A stretch of DNA of 64,000 nucleotides. Origin: Paracoccaceae bacterium (GTDB taxonomy: Bacteria > Pseudomonadota > Alphaproteobacteria > Rhodobacterales > Rhodobacteraceae). Positions 52,582 through 62,296 of the stretch are shown here, in pieces (within the stretch, counting starts at the first letter, position 1; each line of letters opens with the position of its first letter). The notes beneath the pieces are model-generated. The model was not told the DNA's origin, ran no database searches, and saw only the letters and a list, made by a program, of their open reading frames with translations. Location: the NCBI GenBank assembly GCA_947461435.1, contig CANHLE010000003.1, positions 1 through 64,000 on the forward strand. The letters run 5' to 3'. The translations under genes and the position numbers were made by a program.

Positions 52582-52669
52582 TCCAAACTGCTTCGGAAAT
52601 GGCAACTATGAGTTGCCGTATTTGCGGGCATAACGGCGCTGGATTGACCCTGACAGCGCTGTGCGGCTG

Positions 52670-52698
52670 TTGGAATCAGTCGGTTTTTGTGTTATAGA
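52670..52698 (+). promoter_or_regulatory. Sigma-70-type promoter of carD
   Basis: TTGGAA (52670-52675), exactly 17 bp, TATAGA (52693-52698). An inverted repeat GTTAC-N6-GTAAC (52702-52717) covers the expected start site. A 6-bp hairpin CTCAGC/GCTGAG lies in the ~145-nt leader at 52730-52749. Confidence 0.6.
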
Positions 52699-52847
52699 AT
52701 CGTTACCATCTCGTAACAAACCCGCCAGCCTCAGCGTTGCGAAGCTGAGACCTCAGATTTACGGCAAAATCGTCCACCTTAGCGGCAGTCTTGCTGGCTA
52801 TGGACCTTTTTGCCCAAAAATGGCGATCGCCACCAAGGGAAGACCCC

Positions 52848-53357
52848 ATGACCAAATCGAAGCGGCCCGATTTCCACCCCAATGACTTCGTCGTGTATCC
52901 GGCGCATGGCGTGGGCAAGATCGTCTCCATTGAAGAGCAGGAAATTGCTGGCATCCATCTGGAACTGTTTGTTGTTTCGTTCGAAAAGGACAAAATGACG
53001 CTGCGGGTTCCGACGCACAAGGCCACGGATATCGGCATGCGCAGCCTGTCGTCGCCGGATGTTGTCAACAAGGCTTTGGATACGCTGAAGGGCAAGGCCC
53101 GCGTCAAGCGCGCCATGTGGTCGCGGCGTGCGCAAGAATACGAACAGAAAATCAACTCGGGTGATTTGATGGCCATCGCAGAAGTGGTGCGTGATTTGCA
53201 CCGCAATGATGACCAGCGCGAACAAAGCTACTCTGAACGCCAGCTTTACGAAGCGGCGCTTGAGCGGCTGACGCGCGAAGTTGCGGCCGTGTCAGGCGTT
53301 GATGAGGCCGGCGCACAGAAAAAAGTGGATGACGTTTTGGTGACCCGCGCCGCGTGA
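52848..53357 (+). CDS. carD: CarD-family transcriptional regulator
   Basis: 169 residues. The N-terminal RNA-polymerase-interacting domain (NDFVVYPAHGVGKIVSIEEQ, ELFVVSFEKDKMTLRVPTHK) is followed by a helical DNA-binding domain containing the conserved Trp in RAMWSRRAQEYEQKINSGD. CarD stabilises open promoter complexes, notably at rRNA promoters. AGGGAAG lies before the ATG at 52848; a longer frame to 52791 has no signal. A sigma-70-type promoter and a long leader precede it; a terminator follows at 53380. Confidence 0.94.
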   Translation: MTKSKRPDFHPNDFVVYPAHGVGKIVSIEEQEIAGIHLELFVVSFEKDKMTLRVPTHKATDIGMRSLSSPDVVNKALDTLKGKARVKRAMWSRRAQEYEQKINSGDLMAIAEVVRDLHRNDDQREQSYSERQLYEAALERLTREVAAVSGVDEAGAQKKVDDVLVTRAA

Positions 53358-53379
53358 TGCGGGCGGTGGTCGGCAAGAG

Positions 53380-53404
53380 GACGGTCCTTCGGGGCCGTCT
53401 TTTG
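53380..53404 (+). terminator. Terminator of carD
   Basis: GACGGTCC-TTCG-GGGCCGTC type stem (about 8 bp with one wobble) with UUCG-like loop and TTTT tail, 22 bp after the stop. Confidence 0.82.
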
Positions 53405-53518
53405 CATTTTGCCGGGTGGCCATGGCGCGTCGCGCGCCGACCAGATCGGTCGGTCTGTGTCTGGCGCAGATGAGTGCGGGGCGTTAAGGCTTGGCCAGCC
53501 GCCCCATACAGGAAACCC

Positions 53519-54526
53519 ATGATGGCCTTTGCGTCCCTTTCCGATATCCATTCTGCGCTGCAAGATCTGCCCTGTGCCGATGCAACGGCCATCGCATCTG
53601 CGGCCGCGCGCAACGGTCAATTGACGAAACCGCCGGGGGCCTTGGCAAGACTTGAAGATCTGGCGATTTGGGTTGCGGGTTGGCAGGGCACGGACAAACC
53701 CGCGCTGAACGCGCCGCAAGTGCTGATCTTTGCGGGCAATCATGGTGTGACGGCACAAGGAATTTCGGCCTTTCCGGCGGATGTGACCGTGCAGATGGTG
53801 GCGAATTTTGAACATGGTGGCGCGGCGATCAACCAATTGTCGAACCTGTACGGCGCGAAGATGCAGGTTCACGCCTTGGAACTTGATCGACCAACAGGGG
53901 ATTTCACCCAGACCGAGGCGATGAGCGAGGCGGAGACCGCCGCGGCCTTTGGCACCGGGTGGGATGCGGTGGATCCGAAGGCGGATCTGCTGGTCGTGGG
54001 CGAGATGGGGATCGGCAACACCACCGTCGCGGCGGCGCTGTGTTTGGCGTTGTTTGGGGGCACGGCGCAGGATTGGGTTGGTCGGGGCACGGGCGTTGAT
54101 GATGCCGGGCTGGCACGCAAGGCCAAAGCCGTGAGCGAAGGTGTTCTGCGCCACGCGCCGGCAGAGCCGTTGCAGATCTTGCAGCGGCTGGGTGGACGCG
54201 AGATTGCGGCGATGGCGGGGGCGATGGCGCGTGCGCACGCTTTGCGTATTCCGCTGATCCTTGATGGCTTCATCGCCTGTTCGGCCGCCGCCATCTTGCA
54301 GGCCGTCACCCCGGATGCATTGGATCATGCGGTTGCGGGCCATCTGTCGGCCGAAGGGGCGCATGGGCGTTTGTTGGCCAAACTGGGCAAAGAGCCCCTT
54401 TTGTCGCTGGGTCTAAGGCTTGGTGAAGGCTCTGGCGCGGCCATTGCCATTGGGATTTTGAAATCGGCGGTTGCGTGTCATTCCGGGATGATGACTTTTT
54501 CCGAGGCGGGAGTATCGGCCGGTTGA
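53519..54526 (+). CDS. cobT: Nicotinate-nucleotide-dimethylbenzimidazole phosphoribosyltransferase
   Basis: Activates the lower ligand for cobalamin assembly. 335 residues. The conserved stretches [59 protein letters not shown] and [20 protein letters not shown] (catalytic Glu near 303) are complete. Two ATG codons in a row stand after AGGAAACCC; either may be used. cobS/cobU are not adjacent. The 3' end overlaps the convergent antiporter gene by 49 bp. No cobalamin riboswitch was recognised upstream. Confidence 0.94.
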   Translation: MMAFASLSDIHSALQDLPCADATAIASAAARNGQLTKPPGALARLEDLAIWVAGWQGTDKPALNAPQVLIFAGNHGVTAQGISAFPADVTVQMVANFEHGGAAINQLSNLYGAKMQVHALELDRPTGDFTQTEAMSEAETAAAFGTGWDAVDPKADLLVVGEMGIGNTTVAAALCLALFGGTAQDWVGRGTGVDDAGLARKAKAVSEGVLRHAPAEPLQILQRLGGREIAAMAGAMARAHALRIPLILDGFIACSAAAILQAVTPDALDHAVAGHLSAEGAHGRLLAKLGKEPLLSLGLRLGEGSGAAIAIGILKSAVACHSGMMTFSEAGVSAG

Positions 54527-56439
54527 TCGTCGACCTCGATCAGATCGGCCGTCACTTCCAAGGGACGAACCTCATAAATCTCGCCCATGATCGCGGCTTC
54601 CAATTCTTGCTCAAGCTCCTGCGAGCGCCGGATATAGGCTTCGTTCTTGTCCACGGGCTGTCCGGGAACCCAAACCTCGGCCAGCCCGCGCATGGCCTGC
54701 CGGTCCATGCGCCAGAAGGTCTGTGACAGCTTGGAGGCTTCGTATTCGGAATAGCCAACGTTTTCCAAAACATAGCGGCCCGCGCGGACCGCGCTGTCAA
54801 AGGTTTCGCGCACGGTATCATTGGCGCCAGCCTGATAAAGTTCATAGACATGCACCCTGTCCCGGGCGCGGGCCACGATGTGAAGATCAGGCCGCATGGT
54901 GCGGGCATAGCGGACGATCTGGGTGGAAATTTTTGGGTCGTTAACCGCGACAACCAGCACAGAGGCCTCCATCAGGCCCGCACTTTGCAACAGTTCGGGC
55001 CGTGACGGATCCCCAAAGAAGCCCTTGACCCCAAACCGGCGGAGCCGCTCGATGATGGCGAGGTCATTGTCAAGAACAACGGCCCGCCGCCCGGTTGAGC
55101 GGACCAACCGGTTCACCACCTGGCCGAAGCGTCCGACTCCGGCAATGATGATTTGGCCCTTTTCATCAATCTCATCATGCGCCGTTTGGGCGCGCGACGC
55201 CTCTATGCGCTTGGCGGCGCGTTCGTAGGCCAGAAACATGATCGGCGCCAGAAGCATGGACAAGCTGACCACCAACAGGGCCATTTGCCCGGCCCCCAGG
55301 GGCAATGTGCCGGAAGATCGGGCAAAGGAGACCAGAAGAAAGCCAAACTCGCCGCCTTGGGCCAAGGAAAAGGCAAAAAGCCAGCGATCGCGGCCCTTTA
55401 TCTTGAAGACAACGCTGATGACCAGAAGGACGATGACCTTGATGGCGATCAATCCAAAAGTGAGGAGCAAGACCAGCAGCGGTTCGCGTGCCAGTATCGC
55501 GAAGTTCACGCCCATCCCGACCGTGATAAAGAACAAGCCCAAAAGCAGCCCTTTGAAGGGCTTCAACTCTGCCTCCAGCTGATGCCGGAATTCCGACCCG
55601 GCCAAGACAACGCCTGCCACGAAGGTTCCCAAAGCGGGCGACAGGCCGACGATCATCATCAAGAAGGCGGCGCCCAAGACCAACAGAAGGGCGAAGAAGG
55701 TGGACATTTCCGGCAGGCGCGCGGCATGCACAAAGCGAAACATGGGCCGGCTGAGGTAATGGCCCCCCAGCACGATGGAAGCGACGATGGCCAAGGTCAG
55801 CCCCGTCGCCGCCCAACCCGGCAATGTCTGGATCAAGGTCATGATGGGTTCGGCCGCGCCCGTCGTGGCCTCGGCCGCATTTGGATTGAGGATGCCAAAC
55901 ATGTTTGACGTCGGACCATCAATGACCCCAAGGGTCAGAAGCGGAATGATCGCCAGCATTGGAATGACGGCCATGTCCTGCATCAACAGCACCGAGAAGG
56001 TCGCCCGTCCGCCAGATGTGCGCAGCAGGTTCTTTTCGGTCAAGGTTTGCAGCACGATGGCGGTGGAGGACAAGGATCCCACCATGCCTGCAATCAGGGA
56101 AATTCCAAAACTGACACCGAAGGCCATCAGGATGGCGCTGATCAAGGCGGTTGTGCCTAAAACCTGCGCACCGCCAAGGCCGATCAAGCGGTGGCGCATG
56201 TCCCACAACGCTTTTGGTTCCAGTTCAAGCCCGATCAAAAACAGCATGATGACGACGCCGAATTCAGCCACATGCTGCAAATCGGTTGTGTCGGCGCCCA
56301 CCAGACCAAAGACGGGGCCCATCAAGATCCCGGCAGCAAGATATCCTAAAACCGAACCAAGTCCTGCCCGCACCGCCAAGGGAACAATCAGCACAGCCGC
56401 CCCGAGATAGATCAACGCTTCGTAGAGCACATTTTCCAT
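54478..56439 (-). CDS. KefB/KefC-type cation:proton antiporter
   Basis: 653 residues. About twelve N-terminal transmembrane helices form a CPA2 exchanger (first half [20 protein letters not shown]). A TrkA-N/RCK Rossmann domain follows ([20 protein letters not shown] near 421-440) that senses NAD(H) or glutathione adducts. The C-terminal tail carries [11 protein letters not shown]-type acidic sequence. It probably exports K+ (or Na+) in exchange for H+ under electrophile or pH stress. Named YbaL/KefB-like by layout; the ion is not determined. Its end overlaps cobT by 49 bp. Confidence 0.9.
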   Translation of the reverse strand: MENVLYEALIYLGAAVLIVPLAVRAGLGSVLGYLAAGILMGPVFGLVGADTTDLQHVAEFGVVIMLFLIGLELEPKALWDMRHRLIGLGGAQVLGTTALISAILMAFGVSFGISLIAGMVGSLSSTAIVLQTLTEKNLLRTSGGRATFSVLLMQDMAVIPMLAIIPLLTLGVIDGPTSNMFGILNPNAAEATTGAAEPIMTLIQTLPGWAATGLTLAIVASIVLGGHYLSRPMFRFVHAARLPEMSTFFALLLVLGAAFLMMIVGLSPALGTFVAGVVLAGSEFRHQLEAELKPFKGLLLGLFFITVGMGVNFAILAREPLLVLLLTFGLIAIKVIVLLVISVVFKIKGRDRWLFAFSLAQGGEFGFLLVSFARSSGTLPLGAGQMALLVVSLSMLLAPIMFLAYERAAKRIEASRAQTAHDEIDEKGQIIIAGVGRFGQVVNRLVRSTGRRAVVLDNDLAIIERLRRFGVKGFFGDPSRPELLQSAGLMEASVLVVAVNDPKISTQIVRYARTMRPDLHIVARARDRVHVYELYQAGANDTVRETFDSAVRAGRYVLENVGYSEYEASKLSQTFWRMDRQAMRGLAEVWVPGQPVDKNEAYIRRSQELEQELEAAIMGEIYEVRPLEVTADLIEVDDQPADTPASEKVIIPE

Positions 56440-56459
56440 TTAAGTCCTTTCGGGCAGTG

Positions 56460-56933
56460 TCAGGTTGGCAACGGGGTGTCAGATTTCATTTGATCCATGA
56501 CGATCTGGCTTTCGACCCGCGCCACGCTGGCATGGGCCAGAAGGCGGCCGTGGATAAGTTGGTTCAGGGCGGGCAAATCGGCGCACCAGATGCGCAACAG
56601 ATAGTCGGTGCTGCCCGTAAGGGTCCAGGCGCTGATGACTTCAGGCATGGACGCCAAAAGCTGGCCAAAGGCCTTTGCGGCTTCGGGTGCATGGCTGGCC
56701 ATCTGAACTTGGATAAAGGCCTGAACCGTCAATCCCAGTTTGGAAGGTGCCAGCCGTGCGCCATAGTTCAGAATATAGCCCTCACTTTCAAGCCTTTGCC
56801 GTCGGCGGGCGGCCTGACTTGCCGACAGGTTCAGGATTTCGCCAAGATCCTGGGCGGTCAACGTGGCGTTTTTCTGAATTTCGGCCAAGAGCCGGGAATC
56901 GGTGGCATCAAGCATGCGGAATTCTCGCATCAT
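56460..56933 (-). CDS. Lrp/AsnC-family transcriptional regulator
   Basis: 157 residues. An N-terminal winged helix-turn-helix (MLDATDSRLLAEIQKNATLT, ILNLSASQAARRRQRLESEG) and the RAM/AsnC ligand domain (PEVISAWTLTGSTDYLLRIW) are complete. Divergent from hppD with 114 bp between the two starts. Members of this family often control the neighbouring amino-acid catabolic gene in response to the amino acid, here likely tyrosine or phenylalanine. Gene order supports regulation of hppD; ligand is inferred. Confidence 0.9.
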   Translation of the reverse strand: MMREFRMLDATDSRLLAEIQKNATLTAQDLGEILNLSASQAARRRQRLESEGYILNYGARLAPSKLGLTVQAFIQVQMASHAPEAAKAFGQLLASMPEVISAWTLTGSTDYLLRIWCADLPALNQLIHGRLLAHASVARVESQIVMDQMKSDTPLPT

Positions 56934-57047
56934 TTATGGATTGGATGCGACTATGTGGTAATAAATCACAATAATACAATGAAGTTTGCGTGAAGAATGC
57001 GGATTCTTTGCGTTACTTTCCTGATGAGATTTATGCAGGAGTATCCC

Positions 57048-58133
57048 GTGGGCCCCTTTCCCCATTCCGCGCCGCGTTCCACCCGCACTGCCGACAATCC
57101 GGCGGGGACGGACGGGTTTGAATTTGTCGAGTTCGCCCATCCGGAACCGGATAAACTGCGCGCAACGTTTGCGCGGATGGGCTTTGCGAAGGTTGCCCAG
57201 CATCGGACCAAAGCCATCGAGCTTTGGCAGCAGGGGGATATCAGCTATCTTCTGAATGACGAACCGGACAGCCACGCGCGCCGATTTGTTGCCGATCACG
57301 GCCCTTGCGCCCCCTCGATGTGTTGGCGGGTGGCAGATGCGCCTGCCGCCTTTGCGCAGGCCGTGGCCAAAGGGGCGACGCCCTTTGACGGGCCCGGCAA
57401 AACGTTGGACTTGCCGGCGATCGTCGGAATTGGCGGGTCCTTACTGTATTTCACGGACCTTTATGGCGACACCAACCCCTATGATGACGCCTTTGATTGG
57501 GTGGCGGCTGCAAAACCTGCTGGCGTGGGTTTTTACTATCTGGATCATCTGACCCACAATGTTCATCGCGGGAATATGGACACGTGGTTTGCCTTTTATC
57601 AGTCCTTGTTCAACTTTCGTCAGATTCGGTTCTTTGACATCGAGGGAAAGTTCACGGGTTTGCATAGCCGCGCCTTGACCTCACCCTGCGGTCGTATCCG
57701 AATTCCGATCAACGAAGATCGCGGTGAAACAGGGCAAATCGTTGAATACTTACGACGCTATAACGGTGAGGGAATACAGCATATTGCCGTGGGATCTGAG
57801 GATATTTACGCGGCGACGGACCGGATCGCCGATATGGGTTTGTCCTTTATGCCAAAGCCGCCGACATCGTATTACGACCTATCCACCACACGCGTCTTGG
57901 GACATATGGAGCCGTTGGACCGTTTGGAGAAGCATGGGATCCTGATCGATGGAGAAGGCGTGGTTGACGGTGGGGAGACCCGCATTTTGCTGCAGATCTT
58001 CAGCAAGACCATGATAGGGCCGATCTTTTTTGAATTCATCCAGCGCAAAGGCGACGATGGATTTGGTGAGGGAAACTTCAAGGCGCTGTTTGAGTCGATT
58101 GAGGCTGACCAAGTTGCCAGAGGCGTGCTGTAA
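57048..58133 (+). CDS. hppD: 4-Hydroxyphenylpyruvate dioxygenase
   Basis: Converts 4-hydroxyphenylpyruvate to homogentisate in tyrosine degradation. 361 residues. Iron ligands are His167 (DHLTHNVHRG), His245 (GIQHIAVGS) and Glu329 (GPIFFEFIQRKG). The frame is open upstream to 56997 and an ATG is at 57033. I choose the GTG at 57048 because AGGAG lies 7 nt before it and family proteins begin with GPFPH. Divergent Lrp/AsnC regulator next door. Downstream homogentisate genes are not in the window. Confidence 0.94.
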   Translation: MGPFPHSAPRSTRTADNPAGTDGFEFVEFAHPEPDKLRATFARMGFAKVAQHRTKAIELWQQGDISYLLNDEPDSHARRFVADHGPCAPSMCWRVADAPAAFAQAVAKGATPFDGPGKTLDLPAIVGIGGSLLYFTDLYGDTNPYDDAFDWVAAAKPAGVGFYYLDHLTHNVHRGNMDTWFAFYQSLFNFRQIRFFDIEGKFTGLHSRALTSPCGRIRIPINEDRGETGQIVEYLRRYNGEGIQHIAVGSEDIYAATDRIADMGLSFMPKPPTSYYDLSTTRVLGHMEPLDRLEKHGILIDGEGVVDGGETRILLQIFSKTMIGPIFFEFIQRKGDDGFGEGNFKALFESIEADQVARGVL

Positions 58134-58151
58134 GCGCGAAACCGGCCGAGA

Positions 58152-61100
58152 TCAGGTGCGCGGCAGTTCCAAGGTCAGTGCGCGGCCACCTTTTTGATAG
58201 GTCAATTCGGATGTCGAAATGGCCGCCACTTTTCCGCCGTCCAAGCGGTCGCCAACTTTGACTTTGACAAGCCTGCCGTTTGGCTGGCGCACCAAGGCAT
58301 ATCGGCGCCCGTCACTGCCGTAGATCCCGATCAGCGTCAGTTTTGACAGGTTCACCGCGTTTTTGACCGTGGCCTGTTTGGCCACGGAGGCGCTGGTTGG
58401 CAGGCTGGGCATTGCGCCCTCATGTTCGGGCTCTGCATCTGCCTCTGCCGCCGGGGCGGCACTGGCGGAGACTTCTTCAACCGCAGCTTCGGAGGAAACC
58501 GAGGCCGTCTGAAGGGTCTTTGGACGGGTTTCAGGTTTGCGAGACACCGAAACAGCCAAAGGGCTTCGGTCTTGGGGCAGGACTGCGCCCCCGTTCACCA
58601 AGGACGCCGACTGGACGGCGCTTTCAATGGAGGCCTGATCAACCGATGTTTCGGAATCGGCGGGCGGCGCTGCGAGCGCCAAGATGGCTGGTGGACGGGC
58701 TTGAGGGCGCAGGCTGGCAAAGCGGGTGCCAGCGCCGGGTGCCAAGGTGGGGTCTTCGGCGGTTCCGGTCTGACTTGGCACTTGCAGCCCGGCGGGCCTT
58801 GGCTGCGGTCTAAAGTCTTTCAGCGCAGGATCGGCAAATGCCGGAACTTCGATGGCCGGATCGGTGACCACTGTGGAGGGATTACCAATGCTGGTCGGCG
58901 TTCCGGCCTCTGGCACCGCTGCGGAGGGTGCGGCGGCTGCAACAGCAGCCACCACCGCAGGGGTGCGAGAGGTCGGAACGACCGGCGGACGACCGGCCAC
59001 AAGCAAAACGCCCTCGGGTGTTGCGATCCCCTCGGGCGTCGGGATGATCAGGCCATCCGCGTCAAACTGGTAGACCGTCCCGAAGGGAGGGGGCGGGACC
59101 GCCGGCGACGGCATGGCATCGGTGCGCGCTGCAGGCACCCCCAAGGCCGAGGGGTCTGGCGGTTGCGGCGGGGTATCGATGGCGGCCAAAAAAATCTCGT
59201 CTTGCGCGTCGCCTGCGGGGCTGACGGCGGCGGCGCCGGTTTCGGCGACAAGGCCCGTGTCCGGCGCAGCCTCAAGCGGCTGTTGTTCGGCCGCAGGATC
59301 GGTGGCTGGATCGACGGCGGCCGCAATTTCCTCTGTCGCCCCGGTGGTTCCGGCGACTTCTGCTTCGGTGAAGTCGGCCGGATCTTGCATATCCGCCAGC
59401 ATCTCATCTTCAGGTGCAGGCACGTCCGCGGCCGCAGGCTGTTCGACGGCGGCGACATTTGTGGTGGCTGCGCCATCTTCATTGAAGGCCAAGAAGAAAC
59501 TGGCCCATGCGGCGACCAGCGCCAAAAGCACCAGAAGGATCCCCGTCAGGATCAGCCCCAAGAACCGGGGTTTGCCCCGTGCCTGGACCGGGCGCGCGCC
59601 GAGGCCAATGGGCCGCGTGCCGGGCCGCGCCGGGCTGACGCCCGACGGATTGGCGGAAGGAGCGTTGAGCGGCCCCTTTTGTGCGACGGGCGCCCGCGGG
59701 CCTTTGGCGCCCGGAATGCTGGGTGCGGTGACGAATGCGCCAAATCCCTTAGACGCCTTGCTTGCTTTGCCTGCACTGGCCTTTGAGGGGGCTGTTCCTG
59801 GCAATGGCCGGGCCAAAGCGGGACGCTCGGCCGTCATCTTGGCGGGGGAAGTTGCGCGCGCAGCGGTCCCGGCAGCGCCAATCACGGCCAGACCGGAGGT
59901 TTCGGGGGCCGCTGTCTGGGCGGCCTCGATCGGGGTATCAATAAAGGCTTCGATCTGCGGCGCGGTAACCGAAGCGGTCAAAGGAGGGGTGGGCGGTAGA
60001 TCTGGTGCCCGGTCCACCACCGGGGGCAAGGATGCAACAGTAGGTTCAGCCTTCAATGGGGCCGGTGCCGAGGGTTCCTTTCGGCGAGAGGAGAAGGCCC
60101 GCAGCAAAGAAAAACCTGAAGACGGTGCAGCCGCGCCAGCGTCGGTGTTGCCCCGAGGTGGCAGAAAGGTTTCCGAGCGCGGGACAGGCGCCGAGTCCGC
60201 CGCATCTTCGTCCACGTCTATGGCCATCGGCGCTTCTTCGGTGGCGATCTCAACTGTTTTGCGCGGCGCATTTTGGTCAGGTAGCGTTGTGGTAGGTTCG
60301 AACGTTGGCGCAAGCACGTCTTCGATGGCAGGTGCATCAGCGGGATTGAGTGGCGCCTCTGCTTCTTCCGGGCTGAAAGAGCCGACAAACTTCGCCTCGG
60401 GCGCGGCTTTGGGGAAGCTGGGTTCTGGCGCTATGTCGCGCCCGATATCAGCGCTTGTTGGGTTTTGAGCTGCGGCAGATGCCGGCACATCTTCATTGCG
60501 GACGTCTTTTGCAGGTATCGGTGCTTCCGATGCCCTTGCCGGTTCTTGCACCGAAGCAAGATTGAGATTCGGGGCCAATTCAGTGATTGGATCTGAGGTT
60601 GCCGCCAGATCGGAGCCGAATTCCGGGATCGGTTTGCTCAGCGGATCTGCCACAGGCGCCTGATTCAACACGGCTTCAGGGTCTTGAAACGGTTCGGCTG
60701 TGAATGATGGTGCCTCGGGTGCGGCCGGTTCACGATCCGCCTTTAAAACCGGTGCGGGCTTTTCGGAAACAGGTTCGATCGTGGTGCCAGCATCGCGCCC
60801 GATGATCCGAACCGGATCTTGATCACGGTCTACCTTTTCCCCGGCGGCCAGTATCTGCGTGGCGACGCTGGACATTCCGAACCAAGGCTCACCCTGGAAC
60901 ACGCCATTGTCCGGCACGGCGACGAAGGAGACCGGATTGAACCGGTGCAAATGGGCAAACCCTTCTGCTTCCGCAAGGGTTTCGCGCGCGATGACGGCAA
61001 CATTGACTTCGTCACCTTTGCCCCACCAGTCAAAAACCAGGTCGGCCACATCGTAGGGTGTGCGCCCAACCAACGCGGCAGCGATCTGCTTGCGCCGCTT

Positions 61101-61340
61101 GGCCGCGTCGGGGCCGGGGGCATGCACGCTGGCATACAAGATCTGATCATTCGGGATGATCAGTTTTGTCGCAACCCCGCCCGGCGACAAGCCCAAGGCG
61201 GTTGAGCGAAGAAAAGACAGCGCCTCTTCCATGTCGGGACTGTCAAAGGTGGTCTGACCAACCGCCATCCAGCCCCGCGCGGTGCGGTGCAACACTGCGA
61301 CGGCGCCGTCGCGAAAATCCAGGGCAAATGTAGGCTTCAT
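58152..61340 (-). CDS. Large membrane protein with GspL/PilM-like N-terminus and GspC-like C-terminus
   Basis: 1062 residues. The N-terminal ~150 residues resemble the ASKHA-like domain of PilM/GspL (TFALDFRDGAVAVLHRTARG, LSPGGVATKLIIPNDQILYA). A long Ala/Pro/Glu-rich disordered region follows, then one transmembrane helix at ~590-617 (LGLILTGILLVLLALVAAWA), a second Pro/Ala-rich stretch, and a C-terminal GspC/PilP-like beta domain (TLIGIYGSDGRRYALVRQPN, VKVGDRLDGGKVAAISTSEL). The layout combines parts of type II secretion or pilus inner-membrane platforms in one chain. Often mislabelled as translation initiation factor 2 because of its composition. The resemblance is by eye; function unknown. 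Confidence 0.7.
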   Translation of the reverse strand: MKPTFALDFRDGAVAVLHRTARGWMAVGQTTFDSPDMEEALSFLRSTALGLSPGGVATKLIIPNDQILYASVHAPGPDAAKRRKQIAAALVGRTPYDVADLVFDWWGKGDEVNVAVIARETLAEAEGFAHLHRFNPVSFVAVPDNGVFQGEPWFGMSSVATQILAAGEKVDRDQDPVRIIGRDAGTTIEPVSEKPAPVLKADREPAAPEAPSFTAEPFQDPEAVLNQAPVADPLSKPIPEFGSDLAATSDPITELAPNLNLASVQEPARASEAPIPAKDVRNEDVPASAAAQNPTSADIGRDIAPEPSFPKAAPEAKFVGSFSPEEAEAPLNPADAPAIEDVLAPTFEPTTTLPDQNAPRKTVEIATEEAPMAIDVDEDAADSAPVPRSETFLPPRGNTDAGAAAPSSGFSLLRAFSSRRKEPSAPAPLKAEPTVASLPPVVDRAPDLPPTPPLTASVTAPQIEAFIDTPIEAAQTAAPETSGLAVIGAAGTAARATSPAKMTAERPALARPLPGTAPSKASAGKASKASKGFGAFVTAPSIPGAKGPRAPVAQKGPLNAPSANPSGVSPARPGTRPIGLGARPVQARGKPRFLGLILTGILLVLLALVAAWASFFLAFNEDGAATTNVAAVEQPAAADVPAPEDEMLADMQDPADFTEAEVAGTTGATEEIAAAVDPATDPAAEQQPLEAAPDTGLVAETGAAAVSPAGDAQDEIFLAAIDTPPQPPDPSALGVPAARTDAMPSPAVPPPPFGTVYQFDADGLIIPTPEGIATPEGVLLVAGRPPVVPTSRTPAVVAAVAAAAPSAAVPEAGTPTSIGNPSTVVTDPAIEVPAFADPALKDFRPQPRPAGLQVPSQTGTAEDPTLAPGAGTRFASLRPQARPPAILALAAPPADSETSVDQASIESAVQSASLVNGGAVLPQDRSPLAVSVSRKPETRPKTLQTASVSSEAAVEEVSASAAPAAEADAEPEHEGAMPSLPTSASVAKQATVKNAVNLSKLTLIGIYGSDGRRYALVRQPNGRLVKVKVGDRLDGGKVAAISTSELTYQKGGRALTLELPRT

Positions 61341-61513
61341 ACCGTCCGTCTAACACAGCGAAAGGGGGTCCGGCAGCCTTGGTAGCCGCCCGCGTTGTTC
61401 CTAAAGCAATTTTTTGCCGAATGAAAGAAAAAGCCAAATTTTTCCCAAGGATTGGGCGGTCAAATGCGTCACAAGGGCAGGATTGAAACAACGCATCCTT
61501 TTGGAGGTTCTTT

Positions 61514-62206
61514 ATGCGTCACCTTGCAGCTTTGTCCCTTGGACTTGCGCTCGTTTTGCCGATCGCCCCCGCCGCCCAAGCCGAGGGGGGCAGCATCACC
61601 GTTACGGGCGAGGCCACGGTTCAGGCGACACCTGACATGGCCACCATCATGCTGGGCGTTACCACGGATGGCGAAACGGCGGCAGCGGCCATGAAAGCCA
61701 ACAACGAAGCGGTCACGGCCGTCATCGCGCGGCTGACCGAGGCCGGGATCGAAGAGCGTGATCTTCAAACGTCGAACTTGTCGTTGAACCCCAATTGGGT
61801 TGGTTATGATTCAGGCGCCATGCCAACGATTGCAGGGTATTCCGCGATGAATATGCTGAATGTGCGGGTTCGTGATCTGTCCAAACTTGGTGTTCTTCTG
61901 GATGCGTCCATTACAGACGGGGCCAATACGTTGAACGGGATTACCTTTGAATTGGCCACCCCGCGCCCCGTCATGGACGAGGCCCGCAAAATGGCTGTTG
62001 CCGACGCCTTGGCGCGGGCGGAGTTGCTGGCAACGGCCGCCGGCGAAACCTTGGGGGCCGTCTTGTCGATCTCGGAGGTGCCAAACTACAGCAGCCCGAT
62101 GCCGATGTTCCGGGCGGATTCCGCTGCGGCCGGGGCGGTGCCGGTGGCGTCTGGGCAAATCGGCTTGATGGCCTCGGTTACCGTCACCTATGAATTGGCC
62201 GATTGA
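61514..62206 (+). CDS. SIMPL domain-containing protein (DUF541), exported
   Basis: 230 residues. A signal peptide (MRHLAALSLGLALVLPIAPA, cleaved after AQA) precedes a SIMPL domain: ITVTGEATVQATPDMATIML, AAAAMKANNEAVTAVIARLT and later VADALARAELLATAAGETLG. Periplasmic; members are linked to oxidative stress and envelope integrity (YggE). AGG is close before the ATG (TTGGAGGTTCTTT). Divergent from the large GspL/GspC-like gene; ends at a bidirectional terminator. Confidence 0.9.
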   Translation: MRHLAALSLGLALVLPIAPAAQAEGGSITVTGEATVQATPDMATIMLGVTTDGETAAAAMKANNEAVTAVIARLTEAGIEERDLQTSNLSLNPNWVGYDSGAMPTIAGYSAMNMLNVRVRDLSKLGVLLDASITDGANTLNGITFELATPRPVMDEARKMAVADALARAELLATAAGETLGAVLSISEVPNYSSPMPMFRADSAAAGAVPVASGQIGLMASVTVTYELAD

Positions 62207-62237
62207 CGGCAGGATCTTTCGGATCCCTGACAAAAAG

Positions 62238-62269
62238 AAAAGCCAAGGGACCCTTGTCCCTTGGCTTTT
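62238..62269. terminator. Bidirectional terminator
   Basis: AAAAGCCAAGGGA/TCCCTTGGCTTTT, a perfect 13-bp stem with CCCTTG loop and A/T-rich flanks, between the convergent SIMPL and metY genes. Confidence 0.92.
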
Positions 62270-62296
62270 ACGTTGTTCTGGCTTTGACCGTTTGGG

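Noticed and set aside
58422-60468. Plus-strand open frames of ~450 codons opposite the large GspL/GspC-like gene
   Set aside because: Repetitive Gly/Arg- or Ala/Ser-rich translations arise from the Ala/Pro-rich coding strand; no ribosome-binding site or family.
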